11,513 nucleotides of DNA from Peptococcaceae bacterium (lineage in GTDB: Bacteria > Bacillota > Dehalobacteriia > UBA4068 > UBA4997): contig JAHZFN010000252.1 in assembly GCA_019421315.1 (NCBI GenBank), positions 1 to 11,513 on the forward strand, read 5' to 3'. Below, piece by piece: positions 1 through 5,836 of the stretch (the stretch's first letter is position 1; every line of letters starts with the position of its first letter). The position numbers and the translations under genes were made by a program. The notes beneath the pieces are model-generated. The model was given only the letters and a program-made list of their open reading frames with translations. It ran no database searches and was not told the DNA's origin.

Positions 1-156
1 GTTGCAGCAAAAATGTTCCGTGTTCTTTCCGAAAACGAATTCAACATTCAGATGATTGCGACATCCGAAATCAAGGTTTCCTGCATTTTGAACAAAGAAG
101 GCGCCAAAGACGCAGTTGTGGCTTTGCATACTGCCTTTGATTTGGACGAAGAATAG
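1..156 (+). CDS. lysC: Aspartate kinase, C-terminal fragment (5' end outside window)
   Basis: The window opens inside this reading frame, which continues for 51 codons to TAG at 154-156. The visible part is the end of the second ACT domain: the run ENEFNIQMIATSEIKVSC matches the very conserved aspartokinase segment (N-I-Q-M-I-x-T-S-E-I-K-[IV]-S-C), and the tail ends in HTAFDLDEE, typical of these enzymes. Aspartate kinase phosphorylates L-aspartate to aspartyl-4-phosphate, the first step toward lysine, threonine, methionine and diaminopimelate. ACT domains bind the feedback-inhibiting amino acid at the subunit interface. The catalytic half is not in the window, so the isozyme class (lysine-, threonine- or DAP-sensitive) cannot be judged and the symbol is nominal. 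A strong terminator follows at 217-262, so this is the last gene of its transcript. Confidence 0.88.
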   Translation, partial: VAAKMFRVLSENEFNIQMIATSEIKVSCILNKEGAKDAVVALHTAFDLDEE

Positions 157-216
157 GTTTTCGGGCATAAAGTACTTATTAACTGAGGCTTTATTATAAT
201 TTAATATTTTGACAAT

Positions 217-262
217 AAACCACGCCAAACATTGTTTGCAATGTTTGGCGTGGTTTGCTTTA
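217..262 (+). terminator. Intrinsic terminator after aspartate kinase
   Basis: A perfect 18-bp stem pairs 217-234 with 239-256 around a 4-nt loop (TTTG), followed by GCTTTATAT. It lies 60 nt downstream of the aspartate kinase stop and before the next promoter. The stem is unusually long and the T-tract is short and interrupted; the A-rich left flank would allow weak action on the other strand too. Confidence 0.85.
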
Positions 263-301
263 TATGTATAAGATTTGGTGATTTTGGCGGTTGGCAGGCG
301 G

Positions 302-330
302 TTGACTTTTGGGCGGCGTTGCAATATAAT
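302..330 (+). promoter_or_regulatory. Sigma-A promoter of the TetR/DUF3267 unit
   Basis: TTGACT at 302-307 and TATAAT at 325-330 are separated by 17 bp, close to the consensus. The start would fall near 336-338, inside the palindromic operator at 334-362. A second TATAAT at 394-399 has no convincing -35 partner. Confidence 0.75.
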
Positions 331-333
331 TTG

Positions 334-362
334 ATTTGAACATATATGAACGGTGTTCAAAT
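334..362 (+). promoter_or_regulatory. Candidate TetR operator (TGAAC/GTTCA palindrome)
   Basis: ATTTGAACA at 334-342 is the exact reverse complement of TGTTCAAAT at 354-362. A third half-site, TGAAC at 347-351, forms a tighter palindrome with GTTCA at 355-359 (3-bp centre) and lies 10 bp from the first TGAAC, that is, one helical turn. The cluster sits directly at the predicted transcription start, where a bound TetR dimer would block RNA polymerase. Binding by the regulator encoded downstream is inferred from position. Confidence 0.6.
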
Positions 363-440
363 TAATGTCCAAAAATTGGGGACTATATTATTATATAATC
401 GGAAAAAGTATCTGAAAACTTGCTTAAAGCGGAGGTTTTT

Positions 441-1001
441 ATGAGTAATACAAAGGTCAGCAAGGAAAAAATTTTTGACGCCGCAAAAAAAATTGCCAAC
501 GAACAAGGGCTGAAAAAAGTTAATATACGGACTGTTGCCGCAGAATGTAATGTGTCTATCGGCTCGGTTTATAATTATTACGAAACAAAAAGCGATTTGG
601 TTTTTGACGTTGTTCGGGACTATTGGCAGAGCGCTTTTGACAGAACGGCTCTGGCGCAGCTGCCGACAACGGATTTTTGTAATTTTTTTGCCGCCTTTTA
701 CCCCATGCTGGGGCAAAAGCTGATGGGGTTTATGGCGGAGTGGGTTTCCGTTATGTCCACTTTCAGCGATTCCGAAAAAATTATGGGCAAACAGCGGGAG
801 GCGGAAACCTTCGGCAAGGTTAAGGAAATTTTGAACAGTGTTCTGGCAAACGACCCCAATGTCAACACCGATATTTGGCTGAACACTTTTGACAAAGAAG
901 AAATGCTGGATTTTATCATTTTCAACATGATCAGTATGCTGAAGCAAGGTCAACGGGATTGTTCTTTTTTCATTAAAGTTTTGCGGGAACTGCTGTATTG
1001 A
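441..1001 (+). CDS. TetR/AcrR-family transcriptional regulator
   Basis: This 186-residue protein has the usual TetR length. The N-terminal DNA-binding domain is clear: after KEKIFDAAKKIANEQGL comes the helix-turn-helix IRTVAAECNVSIGSVYNYYETKSDL at about residues 31-55, with the diagnostic SxGSxYNYY recognition helix. The remaining ~130 residues form the variable ligand-binding and dimerisation part and give no ligand clue. I chose ATG 441 because GGAGG at 431-435 sits 5 nt upstream; a TTG at 420 in the same frame has no such site. The gene lies 57 nt ahead of a DUF3267 membrane protein with no terminator between, so the two are probably co-transcribed. The operator at 334-362 suggests autorepression. 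TetR proteins usually respond to small molecules and control an adjacent effector, here probably the membrane protein. Confidence 0.9.
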   Translation: MSNTKVSKEKIFDAAKKIANEQGLKKVNIRTVAAECNVSIGSVYNYYETKSDLVFDVVRDYWQSAFDRTALAQLPTTDFCNFFAAFYPMLGQKLMGFMAEWVSVMSTFSDSEKIMGKQREAETFGKVKEILNSVLANDPNVNTDIWLNTFDKEEMLDFIIFNMISMLKQGQRDCSFFIKVLRELLY

Positions 1002-1058
1002 TTTGAGTGTCTGATTGAAAATTGAAAAACTAATGACAAATATTTGGTGTGAAAAATT

Positions 1059-1646
1059 ATGATAAAAAATACGTTTACCCTGCCTGCCGGCTATAAACAA
1101 ATTGCCAAAATAGATTTGCTGAACAATAAAAGGCAATTTTGGGTTGTCAATATCGGTGCCATAATCATTGCCGCAGTGATGTTTTTGGCGGCGTTGTTTT
1201 GGCACCCCGTCAGTATCAAGCTTGCTGAAGGCTGCATTTGGCTGCTGCTTGCCAAAATAATCATCTTTATTGCCGCCGTTCTTGTGTATATGGTCTGCCA
1301 TGAGCTGGTGCATGGCTTTTTCATAAAGCTTTTCAGCGGCAAAAAGGCAAAATACGGCTTGGGTTTGGGCTATGCCTTTGCCGGCAGTGAGGCGTATTTT
1401 AACAAAGTCAGCTATGTGATAATCGCTCTTTCTCCCATTGTCTTTTGGGGCTTGGTTTTGTTAATTCTTAATATATTATTTCCCGCTTGGTTCTGGGTAA
1501 TTTATGGTGTGCAGATTATTAATGTATCAGGCGCCATGGGCGATTTTTATGTGACATATCGGATGTTTTGCCTGCCGAAAGCTATTTTGGTGCAGGATAC
1601 AGGCACTGCCATGACGGTTTTCGGCGCCGTAGAATACGAACATTGA
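1059..1646 (+). CDS. DUF3267 membrane protein, putative zinc metalloprotease
   Basis: This is a 195-residue integral membrane protein. Hydrophobic segments lie at about residues 29-48, 58-79, 117-141 and 143-158. Residues 81-85 are HELVH, an HExxH zinc-binding signature at the cytoplasmic or membrane edge of the second segment, as in DUF3267 and M50-like intramembrane peptidases. Downstream, GAMGDFY (159-165) provides D162, which may be the third zinc ligand by analogy with these families; that role is inference. No substrate can be named. The ATG is preceded only by a weak GGTG-type site, suggesting modest or coupled translation after the TetR gene. The gene ends 24 nt before the left arm of a shared bidirectional terminator. 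Regulation by the upstream TetR protein is likely from the gene arrangement. Confidence 0.8.
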   Translation: MIKNTFTLPAGYKQIAKIDLLNNKRQFWVVNIGAIIIAAVMFLAALFWHPVSIKLAEGCIWLLLAKIIIFIAAVLVYMVCHELVHGFFIKLFSGKKAKYGLGLGYAFAGSEAYFNKVSYVIIALSPIVFWGLVLLILNILFPAWFWVIYGVQIINVSGAMGDFYVTYRMFCLPKAILVQDTGTAMTVFGAVEYEH

Positions 1647-1669
1647 TTTATAATTTGACTTATATTAAA

Positions 1670-1711
1670 AAAGGGCGAACCGCATTGTTTTCGGCGGTTC
1701 GCCCTTTGTTT
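1670..1711. terminator. Bidirectional terminator between convergent genes
   Basis: A perfect 14-bp GC-rich stem (1670-1683 with 1694-1707, loop 1684-1693) is followed on the plus strand by GTTTTT. On the minus strand the flank reads TTTTAATATA, giving a T-rich tract there too. It serves the DUF3267 gene from the left and the diguanylate cyclase from the right. Confidence 0.88.
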
Positions 1712-1719
1712 TTATGAGA

Positions 1720-3468
1720 TTAATCTTGTGTCTCTGCCGGTTCTGCCGGTTCTGCCGGTTCGTTCGCCGTGTTTTCCGCCGTTTCCGATGCAGAAATTTC
1801 CTGCGTTTCTGTTTCGCTTGGTTTTGCGGTATCAACGTTTTGTTTGTTCGGGGTGTTGGGGTCGGCAATGTTTGGCGGCTGTTTTTCCGCTGTTTCTTTA
1901 TTCTCGGCGTTTTCTGTCTGTGTTAAATTATCTTGAGACGGTGTTTGCGCTGTTTTTTCTGCTTTTTTTCTGCCGAAAAACAGCTTGCTTTTGGTTTTGC
2001 CGTTCCAAAAATCGGTATGCTTTTCCGTTGTTTGTTCCGTCGAATTTGCCGCCTGCTCATCTTGATTTTCAGAATTGCCGTCTTTTTGTTGTTTCCGCAA
2101 GTCCTCGGCTTCTTTGGCTTCGGCAACTTTTTGCATCTGTTCTCGGAATTGCTTTTCTCTGATCATCTGCTCCTGAAGCATTTGTTTTTTTAGATATTTT
2201 TCTTGAATCATCTGCACTTTCATTTGCTCGTGTTTTTCAATTTTGTCTCCGTACATTCGGTCGTCGGCGGCTTTGTAAATGATACGCAGCTTGTTTTTGT
2301 CGTTGACATCGGCTTCGTCAATGCAAAGCCCTCTGGCGAGAGAAAGGCTGTGGACATGATTCGCGTTGTATTCGATAATCTTGCTGTCCAGGCGGTGCAT
2401 CAGAGCTTCCATATCCAAGTCGGAATTGATTGTCAAAACGGCAAATTCGTCGCCGCCCGTGCGGAAATATTTGGCTTCTTCGCCGAAAACTTCGGTAATG
2501 CATATTGCCGCATCTTTGACCAATTCGTCGCCGACGGGGTTGCCGTATGTATCGTTGGTTTCTTTCAGATTATTTAAATCCACAACCAAAATGCCGATTT
2601 GTACTGTGCCGCTGTAATATTTTTCCAGGCAATAATAATATTCGTCGAACGCCAAGCGGCTGCCGCAGCGAGTTTGATAATCAATGTAGGAGTGCTCTTT
2701 CAGGATTTGCTCCGTGGTTTCCGCCTGAATCGCCGTTACGGATTTTTGGCAGTACCAAAGGTGCATTGCGGCGGCAAAAGCCAAAAAACCGATATAAAAC
2801 AGAATTTGGCCGGCGGCGGTTGCCAAAGTATCCGTCAGATAGAAAAAGGCGAAAATCAGACTGCCGATACCGAAGCAATGATACAAAAGGGGTTCTGATT
2901 TTTTGTTGCCGAATACGATGTAAAAGCCTGCCAAAAGGCAGATGATGTTTAAAATGTCGGCTGTTATCGCCAAATCCGCTAATTGGACGGCACCTGTCAA
3001 GGCGGCGATATTCTGCGCCAAAAAGCTGACTGTTATAATAATTGCCAAAATCGGCGAAACCGCAATTTTGTCTGTTGTTTGATTATACAAAAATGTCAGA
3101 TAAGGAATGAACATGATTAATGTCAACTGCTCGGCAAATGCTCTCAGTGCAGAGTTTGTCAAAAATCCCGCCGAAAAAAACGCTTGCAGGCAAACTGTCA
3201 GCCCGAAAATTCCCAGACAAACGGCAGAAATCCAATCATGCTCAATGGAGGAATTGAATTTCAGTCCGATTATGCCAATTTGCAGTGGCAGCAAAATGCA
3301 GATTGCCAGAAAAACGGCGGCGGCGCTTTTGCCGAAAGCAGAATCTCCGGCCAAAGCGGTCTGCGTGGAATCGCCGCCCGAAAGGGCGGTGAAAACTGCC
3401 GCCAACAACAGGCACACCAAAAAGCCTGCGGCAAAAATTTTATTGAGCAAATTTTTGTTGTTAAACAT
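1720..3468 (-). CDS. Membrane-bound diguanylate cyclase (GGDEF) with long charged C-terminal tail
   Basis: The protein makes cyclic di-GMP from two GTP. From ATG 3468 it has 582 residues; an ATG 4 codons earlier (3480) lacks a ribosome site, whereas GGGGGA (minus strand, 3473-3478) lies just ahead of 3468. Numbering from 3480: about eight hydrophobic segments fill residues 14-243, a polytopic sensor region of unknown ligand. The GGDEF domain spans about 262-413, with the metal/substrate motif DLNNLKETND (301-310) and an intact GGDEF active site (342-346). The inhibitory RxxD I-site is absent: G and A occupy the expected R and D positions. Residues 413-466 are a Met/Gln/Glu-rich predicted coiled coil, followed by ~120 polar, low-complexity residues ending in EPAEPAEPAE. 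Such tails are not part of the core family. The gene stands alone, with its own promoter at 3580-3608. Confidence 0.9.
   Translation of the reverse strand: MFNNKNLLNKIFAAGFLVCLLLAAVFTALSGGDSTQTALAGDSAFGKSAAAVFLAICILLPLQIGIIGLKFNSSIEHDWISAVCLGIFGLTVCLQAFFSAGFLTNSALRAFAEQLTLIMFIPYLTFLYNQTTDKIAVSPILAIIITVSFLAQNIAALTGAVQLADLAITADILNIICLLAGFYIVFGNKKSEPLLYHCFGIGSLIFAFFYLTDTLATAAGQILFYIGFLAFAAAMHLWYCQKSVTAIQAETTEQILKEHSYIDYQTRCGSRLAFDEYYYCLEKYYSGTVQIGILVVDLNNLKETNDTYGNPVGDELVKDAAICITEVFGEEAKYFRTGGDEFAVLTINSDLDMEALMHRLDSKIIEYNANHVHSLSLARGLCIDEADVNDKNKLRIIYKAADDRMYGDKIEKHEQMKVQMIQEKYLKKQMLQEQMIREKQFREQMQKVAEAKEAEDLRKQQKDGNSENQDEQAANSTEQTTEKHTDFWNGKTKSKLFFGRKKAEKTAQTPSQDNLTQTENAENKETAEKQPPNIADPNTPNKQNVDTAKPSETETQEISASETAENTANEPAEPAEPAETQD
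1735..1763 (-). repeat. 9-bp in-frame tandem repeat in the cyclase tail
   Basis: CTGCCGGTT is repeated three times at the 3' end of the cyclase gene, encoding the EPA/EPA/EPA run close to the stop. In-frame units like this can gain or lose copies without a frameshift. Confidence 0.7.
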
Positions 3469-3504
3469 ATTGTCCCCCATACAATTTTAAAATTTGTATT
3501 TACC

Positions 3505-3535
3505 GCCGAAAAGATAGATAAAGGATCTTTTCGGC
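3505..3535 (-). other. Leader hairpin upstream of the cyclase gene
   Basis: A perfect 11-bp inverted repeat (3505-3515 with 3525-3535, 9-nt loop) lies in the predicted 5' untranslated region of the minus-strand cyclase, about 37 nt before its start codon. No T-tract follows on the minus strand, so it is not an obvious terminator. It could affect mRNA stability or bind a protein. Confidence 0.55.
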
Positions 3536-3579
3536 TTTATTCTCAGAAAAAAGATAAAAGATAACACTTATCCATAAGT

Positions 3580-3608
3580 ATCATATCATTTTTTTGCTTT
3601 TTAGACAA
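3580..3608 (-). promoter_or_regulatory. Sigma-A promoter of the diguanylate cyclase gene
   Basis: Reading the minus strand, TTGTCT (3608-3603) and TATGAT (3585-3580) are 17 bp apart. The start would lie near 3573, leaving a leader of about 105 nt that contains the hairpin at 3505-3535. The divergent promoter at 3645-3673 lies only ~40 bp away. Confidence 0.65.
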
Positions 3609-3644
3609 CGTTTTTATTTGGGACAATTTGCGGCGGCGGTTTGG

Positions 3645-3673
3645 TTGTCAATTTGCGCCAAATGTGTTAAAAT
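3645..3673 (+). promoter_or_regulatory. Extended -10 promoter of the aminotransferase-fold gene
   Basis: TTGTCA (3645-3650) and TAAAAT (3668-3673) are 17 bp apart, with TG one base ahead of the -10 hexamer (3665-3666), as in extended -10 promoters. The resulting leader is about 130 nt long and includes a triple 10-bp repeat. Confidence 0.65.
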
Positions 3674-3738
3674 TATTAAGAAAATCAGAAAAATAAGGTT
3701 GGCGGAATTGGACAGCTTTAGAAATTCACGAAATCTAC

Positions 3739-3770
3739 AAAATAACAAAAAATAACAAAAAATAACAAAA
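3739..3770 (+). repeat. Triple 10-bp AT-rich tandem repeat in a leader
   Basis: The unit AATAACAAAA occurs three times in tandem (3741-3770). The run is unstructured and A-rich and lies ~40 nt upstream of the start codon. It could act as a translation enhancer or be simple slippage. Confidence 0.75.
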
Positions 3771-3809
3771 ATATCAGATAAGAGAGAAAAGGAACAGGGT
3801 GAATTGATT

Positions 3810-4931
3810 ATGATGGATAAATTGATACAAAAGCATTATGACGCCGTTCAAAGCGAAATGCGGACGGCAATGGAAAGCGTTATCAATAAATGCGACTACA
3901 ACAACCGAGAAAGGGTTGCCGCTTTTGAAAAGGAGCTGGCGGCGGCTTTTGATATTCGCAATGCGGTAACCTGCCATTCGGCAACTGCCGCCATGCAGAT
4001 GATTTTGCTGGCTTACGGTTTGGGGCGGGGCGATGCCGTTTTTATCAGTGATTTGGGAAGCTTGGCTGTGGCGGAAGCAACCAAAATCATCGGCGCAACC
4101 CCTGTTTTTGTGGACGTTGACCCCGCAAGCGGCCGTTTTGATATGCACCATCTTGAAACACAGATTCAAAGAGTTCTGACAGATACCAAGCTCACCCCGA
4201 AGGTTGTGGTTACAGCAGATTGCTTCGGAATTCCTGAGGATTATCTTGCAATCAATGAAATTATCAGAACCTATGGCTTGCTGTTGATTGAGGATGCTGC
4301 CAAGAGTCTGGGCGGTTCCTACAAAGGCTTGCAGTGCGGCTGTTTCGGTCATGCGGCAATTGCGTCCTTTGATTTTGGCAGTCCTCTTTTCGGAATCGGC
4401 AGCGGCTCCGCCGTCTTGACGGATTTCAACGAGGTGGCGGGTTTGCTTTGCGCCGAAAGAGGGCATGGCTTGGTCGGCGGCAAGGCAGAAGTTTTGGGCA
4501 TGGATTCTCGTCTTGATGTTATACAGGCGGAAATTCTTCGTGTCAAGCTGCGCTGTCTGGCAGAGGAAATTGCGGCGGCGGCAAAGATTGCTGCAATTTA
4601 TGACAAGGCTTTGTCCGAAAAATTTGATTTTTTGCAAATAGCGGAGGGCGCCGAGCCATCTCATAACGAATATGTCTTTTTGGCAAAAAGCGAAGAACAG
4701 GCGGCGGAAATCAAAAGGGCGTTGGCGGCAAAAGGCTGGCAGGCAGCAGCACTGCCTTTGCTCATGCTCCATACCTTGGAGTTTTATCATGATACCAAAT
4801 ACCCGACGGCGGCGGAGGATTTCGGCGGTGCTTGCCAACTGACGGCAAAATCGGTTCGCCTGCCCATCTCCCCTTATCTGGAGGAGGATATGCAGCAGGA
4901 AATTATCGAAACTGTTTTGCAGTTTGCATAA
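3810..4931 (+). CDS. DegT/DnrJ/EryC1/StrS-fold protein lacking the PLP lysine
   Basis: The 373-residue length and whole-chain pattern fit the sugar aminotransferase / AHBA synthase family: HSATAAM (56-62) for the usual SGTAAL, GATPVFVDVD (95-104), IEDAAKSLGG (160-169) with the pyridine-binding Asp162, and MDSRLDVIQAEILRVKL (231-247). However, in the block normally read as SF-x3-K-N-L-G-x2-G-D-G-G-A, this protein has SFDFGSPLFGIGSGSA (186-201). The alignment is ungapped and puts Ser191 where the Schiff-base lysine belongs, with the D and second G of GDGG also changed. Ordinary transamination is therefore unlikely; known lysine-less relatives (ColD-type dehydrases) carry His. Lys165 replaces the usual Gln/His after DAA. 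I chose ATG 3810 because AGGGTGA at 3796-3802 lies 7 nt upstream; ATG 3813 and TTG 3804 are alternatives. No sugar-nucleotide genes adjoin it. Function unknown. Confidence 0.82.
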   Translation: MMDKLIQKHYDAVQSEMRTAMESVINKCDYNNRERVAAFEKELAAAFDIRNAVTCHSATAAMQMILLAYGLGRGDAVFISDLGSLAVAEATKIIGATPVFVDVDPASGRFDMHHLETQIQRVLTDTKLTPKVVVTADCFGIPEDYLAINEIIRTYGLLLIEDAAKSLGGSYKGLQCGCFGHAAIASFDFGSPLFGIGSGSAVLTDFNEVAGLLCAERGHGLVGGKAEVLGMDSRLDVIQAEILRVKLRCLAEEIAAAAKIAAIYDKALSEKFDFLQIAEGAEPSHNEYVFLAKSEEQAAEIKRALAAKGWQAAALPLLMLHTLEFYHDTKYPTAAEDFGGACQLTAKSVRLPISPYLEEDMQQEIIETVLQFA

Positions 4932-4981
4932 AATTTTGTCTGCTTTCTTAATTTTAGATTAAATTGCGATATAATATTGTC

Positions 4982-5058
4982 AGCAGAACCCAAACAATTT
5001 AACGCAGGATGTTGCTTTTCGGCAGCCGTATTGCCGGTGTTTTGGGCTCTGCTTTTTA
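4982..5058 (+). terminator. Long imperfect terminator or small structured RNA
   Basis: AGCAGA (4982-4987) pairs with TCTGCT (5048-5053), and CCCAAA (4989-4994) pairs with TTTGGG (5041-5046) across one mismatch. Inside this, CGGCA (5020-5024) pairs with TGCCG (5032-5036), or alternatively GTTGC (5011-5015) with GCAGC. The structure is followed by TTTTTATT. It lies 50 nt after the preceding stop and can terminate that transcript. A TATAAT at 4970-4975, 6 bp before the stem, has no good -35, so independent transcription of a ~75-nt RNA is only a possibility. Confidence 0.6.
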
Positions 5059-5207
5059 TTATCATGGTTTTGATAATTAATTTAATTTTTAGCGTAATTT
5101 ACGTCGTGACGGTTTGCTTATGTCAACCCGCCGCGTTTTTTATACCGATAGGTTATATTGTGGAATAATTCGGCGAAAAATTTTTATGGCGATATTTTCT
5201 AAAACCA
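5059..5207 (+). other. Gene-free AT-rich spacer
   Basis: Nothing supportable as a gene lies here. The only open frame (63 codons from a TTG at 4977) overlaps the terminator structure, has no ribosome site and owes its hydrophobicity to T-rich DNA. Together with the terminator before it and the promoter, operator and leader after it, this makes up the 465-bp gap at 4932-5396. Confidence 0.6.
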
Positions 5208-5235
5208 TTGACTTTTGACGGTAAAGTGTTATAAT
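5208..5235 (+). promoter_or_regulatory. Sigma-A promoter of the DUF134/NifX-like unit
   Basis: TTGACT (5208-5213) and TATAAT (5230-5235) are 16 bp apart. The -10 element forms the outer edge of the palindrome at 5230-5266. The first ten bases of the promoter (TTGACTTTTG) are identical to those of the TetR promoter at 302. The leader to the DUF134 start is about 155 nt. Confidence 0.75.
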
Positions 5236-5266
5236 GAACATATGTTAAAAACATATGTTCATTATA
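5230..5266 (+). promoter_or_regulatory. Large palindromic operator overlapping the -10 box
   Basis: A perfect inverted repeat with 17-bp arms (5230-5246 and 5250-5266) flanks a 3-nt centre. Each arm contains the self-complementary decamer AACATATGTT (5237-5246 and 5250-5259), giving two tandem copies 13 bp apart. It covers the -10 and transcription start, the classic place for a repressor. The likely binder is the DUF134 protein encoded next, or the TetR regulator, whose operator shares TGAACATAT. Confidence 0.7.
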
Positions 5267-5396
5267 TGCAGTAGTTATATATAGAAATAATTATAGTGAT
5301 AACGGCGGTAGGCGATTGTAAAATATGTGTCTGCGGCAGGTGCTGAATTATATTGAAATTTAGTTTTGTGAAAATACGAAAGAAAGGTGCGGAAAA

Positions 5397-5780
5397 ATGC
5401 CCAGACCGCAAAAATGCAGAAGAATATGCAGTCCGCCAGTCCGGTGCAGTTTTCATGCCGACGATGGTAAAAAAGATGGGCGTATTGTGGAAATTGCATT
5501 GGAGGAATACGAAACAATTCGCCTGATAGATTACGAGGGTATGACGCAGGAGGAATGTGCGGCGCAGATGCTGGTCGCCAGAACCACCGTACAGAGAATT
5601 TACAATTCGGCTCGTAAAAAGCTGGCGGATTTTGTTATAAACGGCGGCAGTTTGAAAATTTTCGGCGGCAATTATAAAATTTGCGGCAACGAAAACTGCC
5701 GAGGTCAAAAGCATTGCTGCAGCTGTCCCGGCAGAGATGAAAACGGCAACTGCGACCCCGGCAAATGCCCTTTTATATAA
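5397..5780 (+). CDS. DUF134 (COG1342) predicted DNA-binding protein with Cys-rich tail
   Basis: The 127-residue protein matches the DUF134 family closely: MPRPQKCRRI start, LEEYETIRLIDYEGMTQEEC (35-54), then ARTTVQRIYNSARKKLAD (61-78), a sigma-70 region-4-like helix-turn-helix covering about 49-73. Family members end soon after the conserved GG-x-YK segment (90-94). Here it is followed by a cysteine cluster (C96, C101, C107, C108, C110, C119, C124), and further cysteines sit at 7, 11 and 17, suggesting metal or Fe-S sensing (inference). The start codon has AAAGGTG at 5383-5389, 7 nt upstream. The gene precedes a NifX/NifB-family gene; this pairing is common in anaerobes and suggests a role in metal-cluster or redox-linked control. 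The operator at 5230-5266 suggests autoregulation. Confidence 0.88.
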   Translation: MPRPQKCRRICSPPVRCSFHADDGKKDGRIVEIALEEYETIRLIDYEGMTQEECAAQMLVARTTVQRIYNSARKKLADFVINGGSLKIFGGNYKICGNENCRGQKHCCSCPGRDENGNCDPGKCPFI

Positions 5781-5786
5781 AGCTGA

Positions 5787-5815
5787 TTGGACTATTTTTG
5801 AAAAAATTATATTAT
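5787..5815 (+). promoter_or_regulatory. Possible weak internal promoter
   Basis: TTGGAC (5787-5792) and TATTAT (5810-5815) are 17 bp apart in the 119-bp gap before the NifX-like gene. Both boxes deviate from consensus. No terminator separates the two genes, so read-through from 5208 is at least as likely. Confidence 0.3.
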
Positions 5816-5836
5816 CGGAGAATTATTGAAGCATTA

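Noticed and set aside
357..1313. 318-codon minus-strand open frame across the TetR gene
   Set aside because: It lies opposite a clear TetR gene and part of the DUF3267 gene, has no ribosome site and shows no recognisable domain; it is an antisense shadow.
1728..2162. Plus-strand frames of Phe/Leu/Arg-rich composition between 1714 and 2193
   Set aside because: They mirror the Lys/Glu/Gln-rich tail of the minus-strand cyclase and have no ribosome site.
3774..4838. 354-codon minus-strand open frame opposite the aminotransferase-fold gene
   Set aside because: The plus-strand frame matches a known family along its whole length with a good promoter and ribosome site; the minus-strand product is Cys/His/Gln-rich without domains.
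4982..5058. Bacterial SRP (4.5S) RNA, suggested by CAGG and GGCAGCC words in the hairpin
   Set aside because: The GGAA tetraloop and the paired CAGG/AGCAG symmetric-loop geometry of the SRP core are missing.
4977..5168. 63-codon hydrophobic open frame that might be a small membrane protein
   Set aside because: It starts at a TTG without a ribosome site and reads through a terminator-like stem-loop; the hydrophobicity comes from T-rich DNA.
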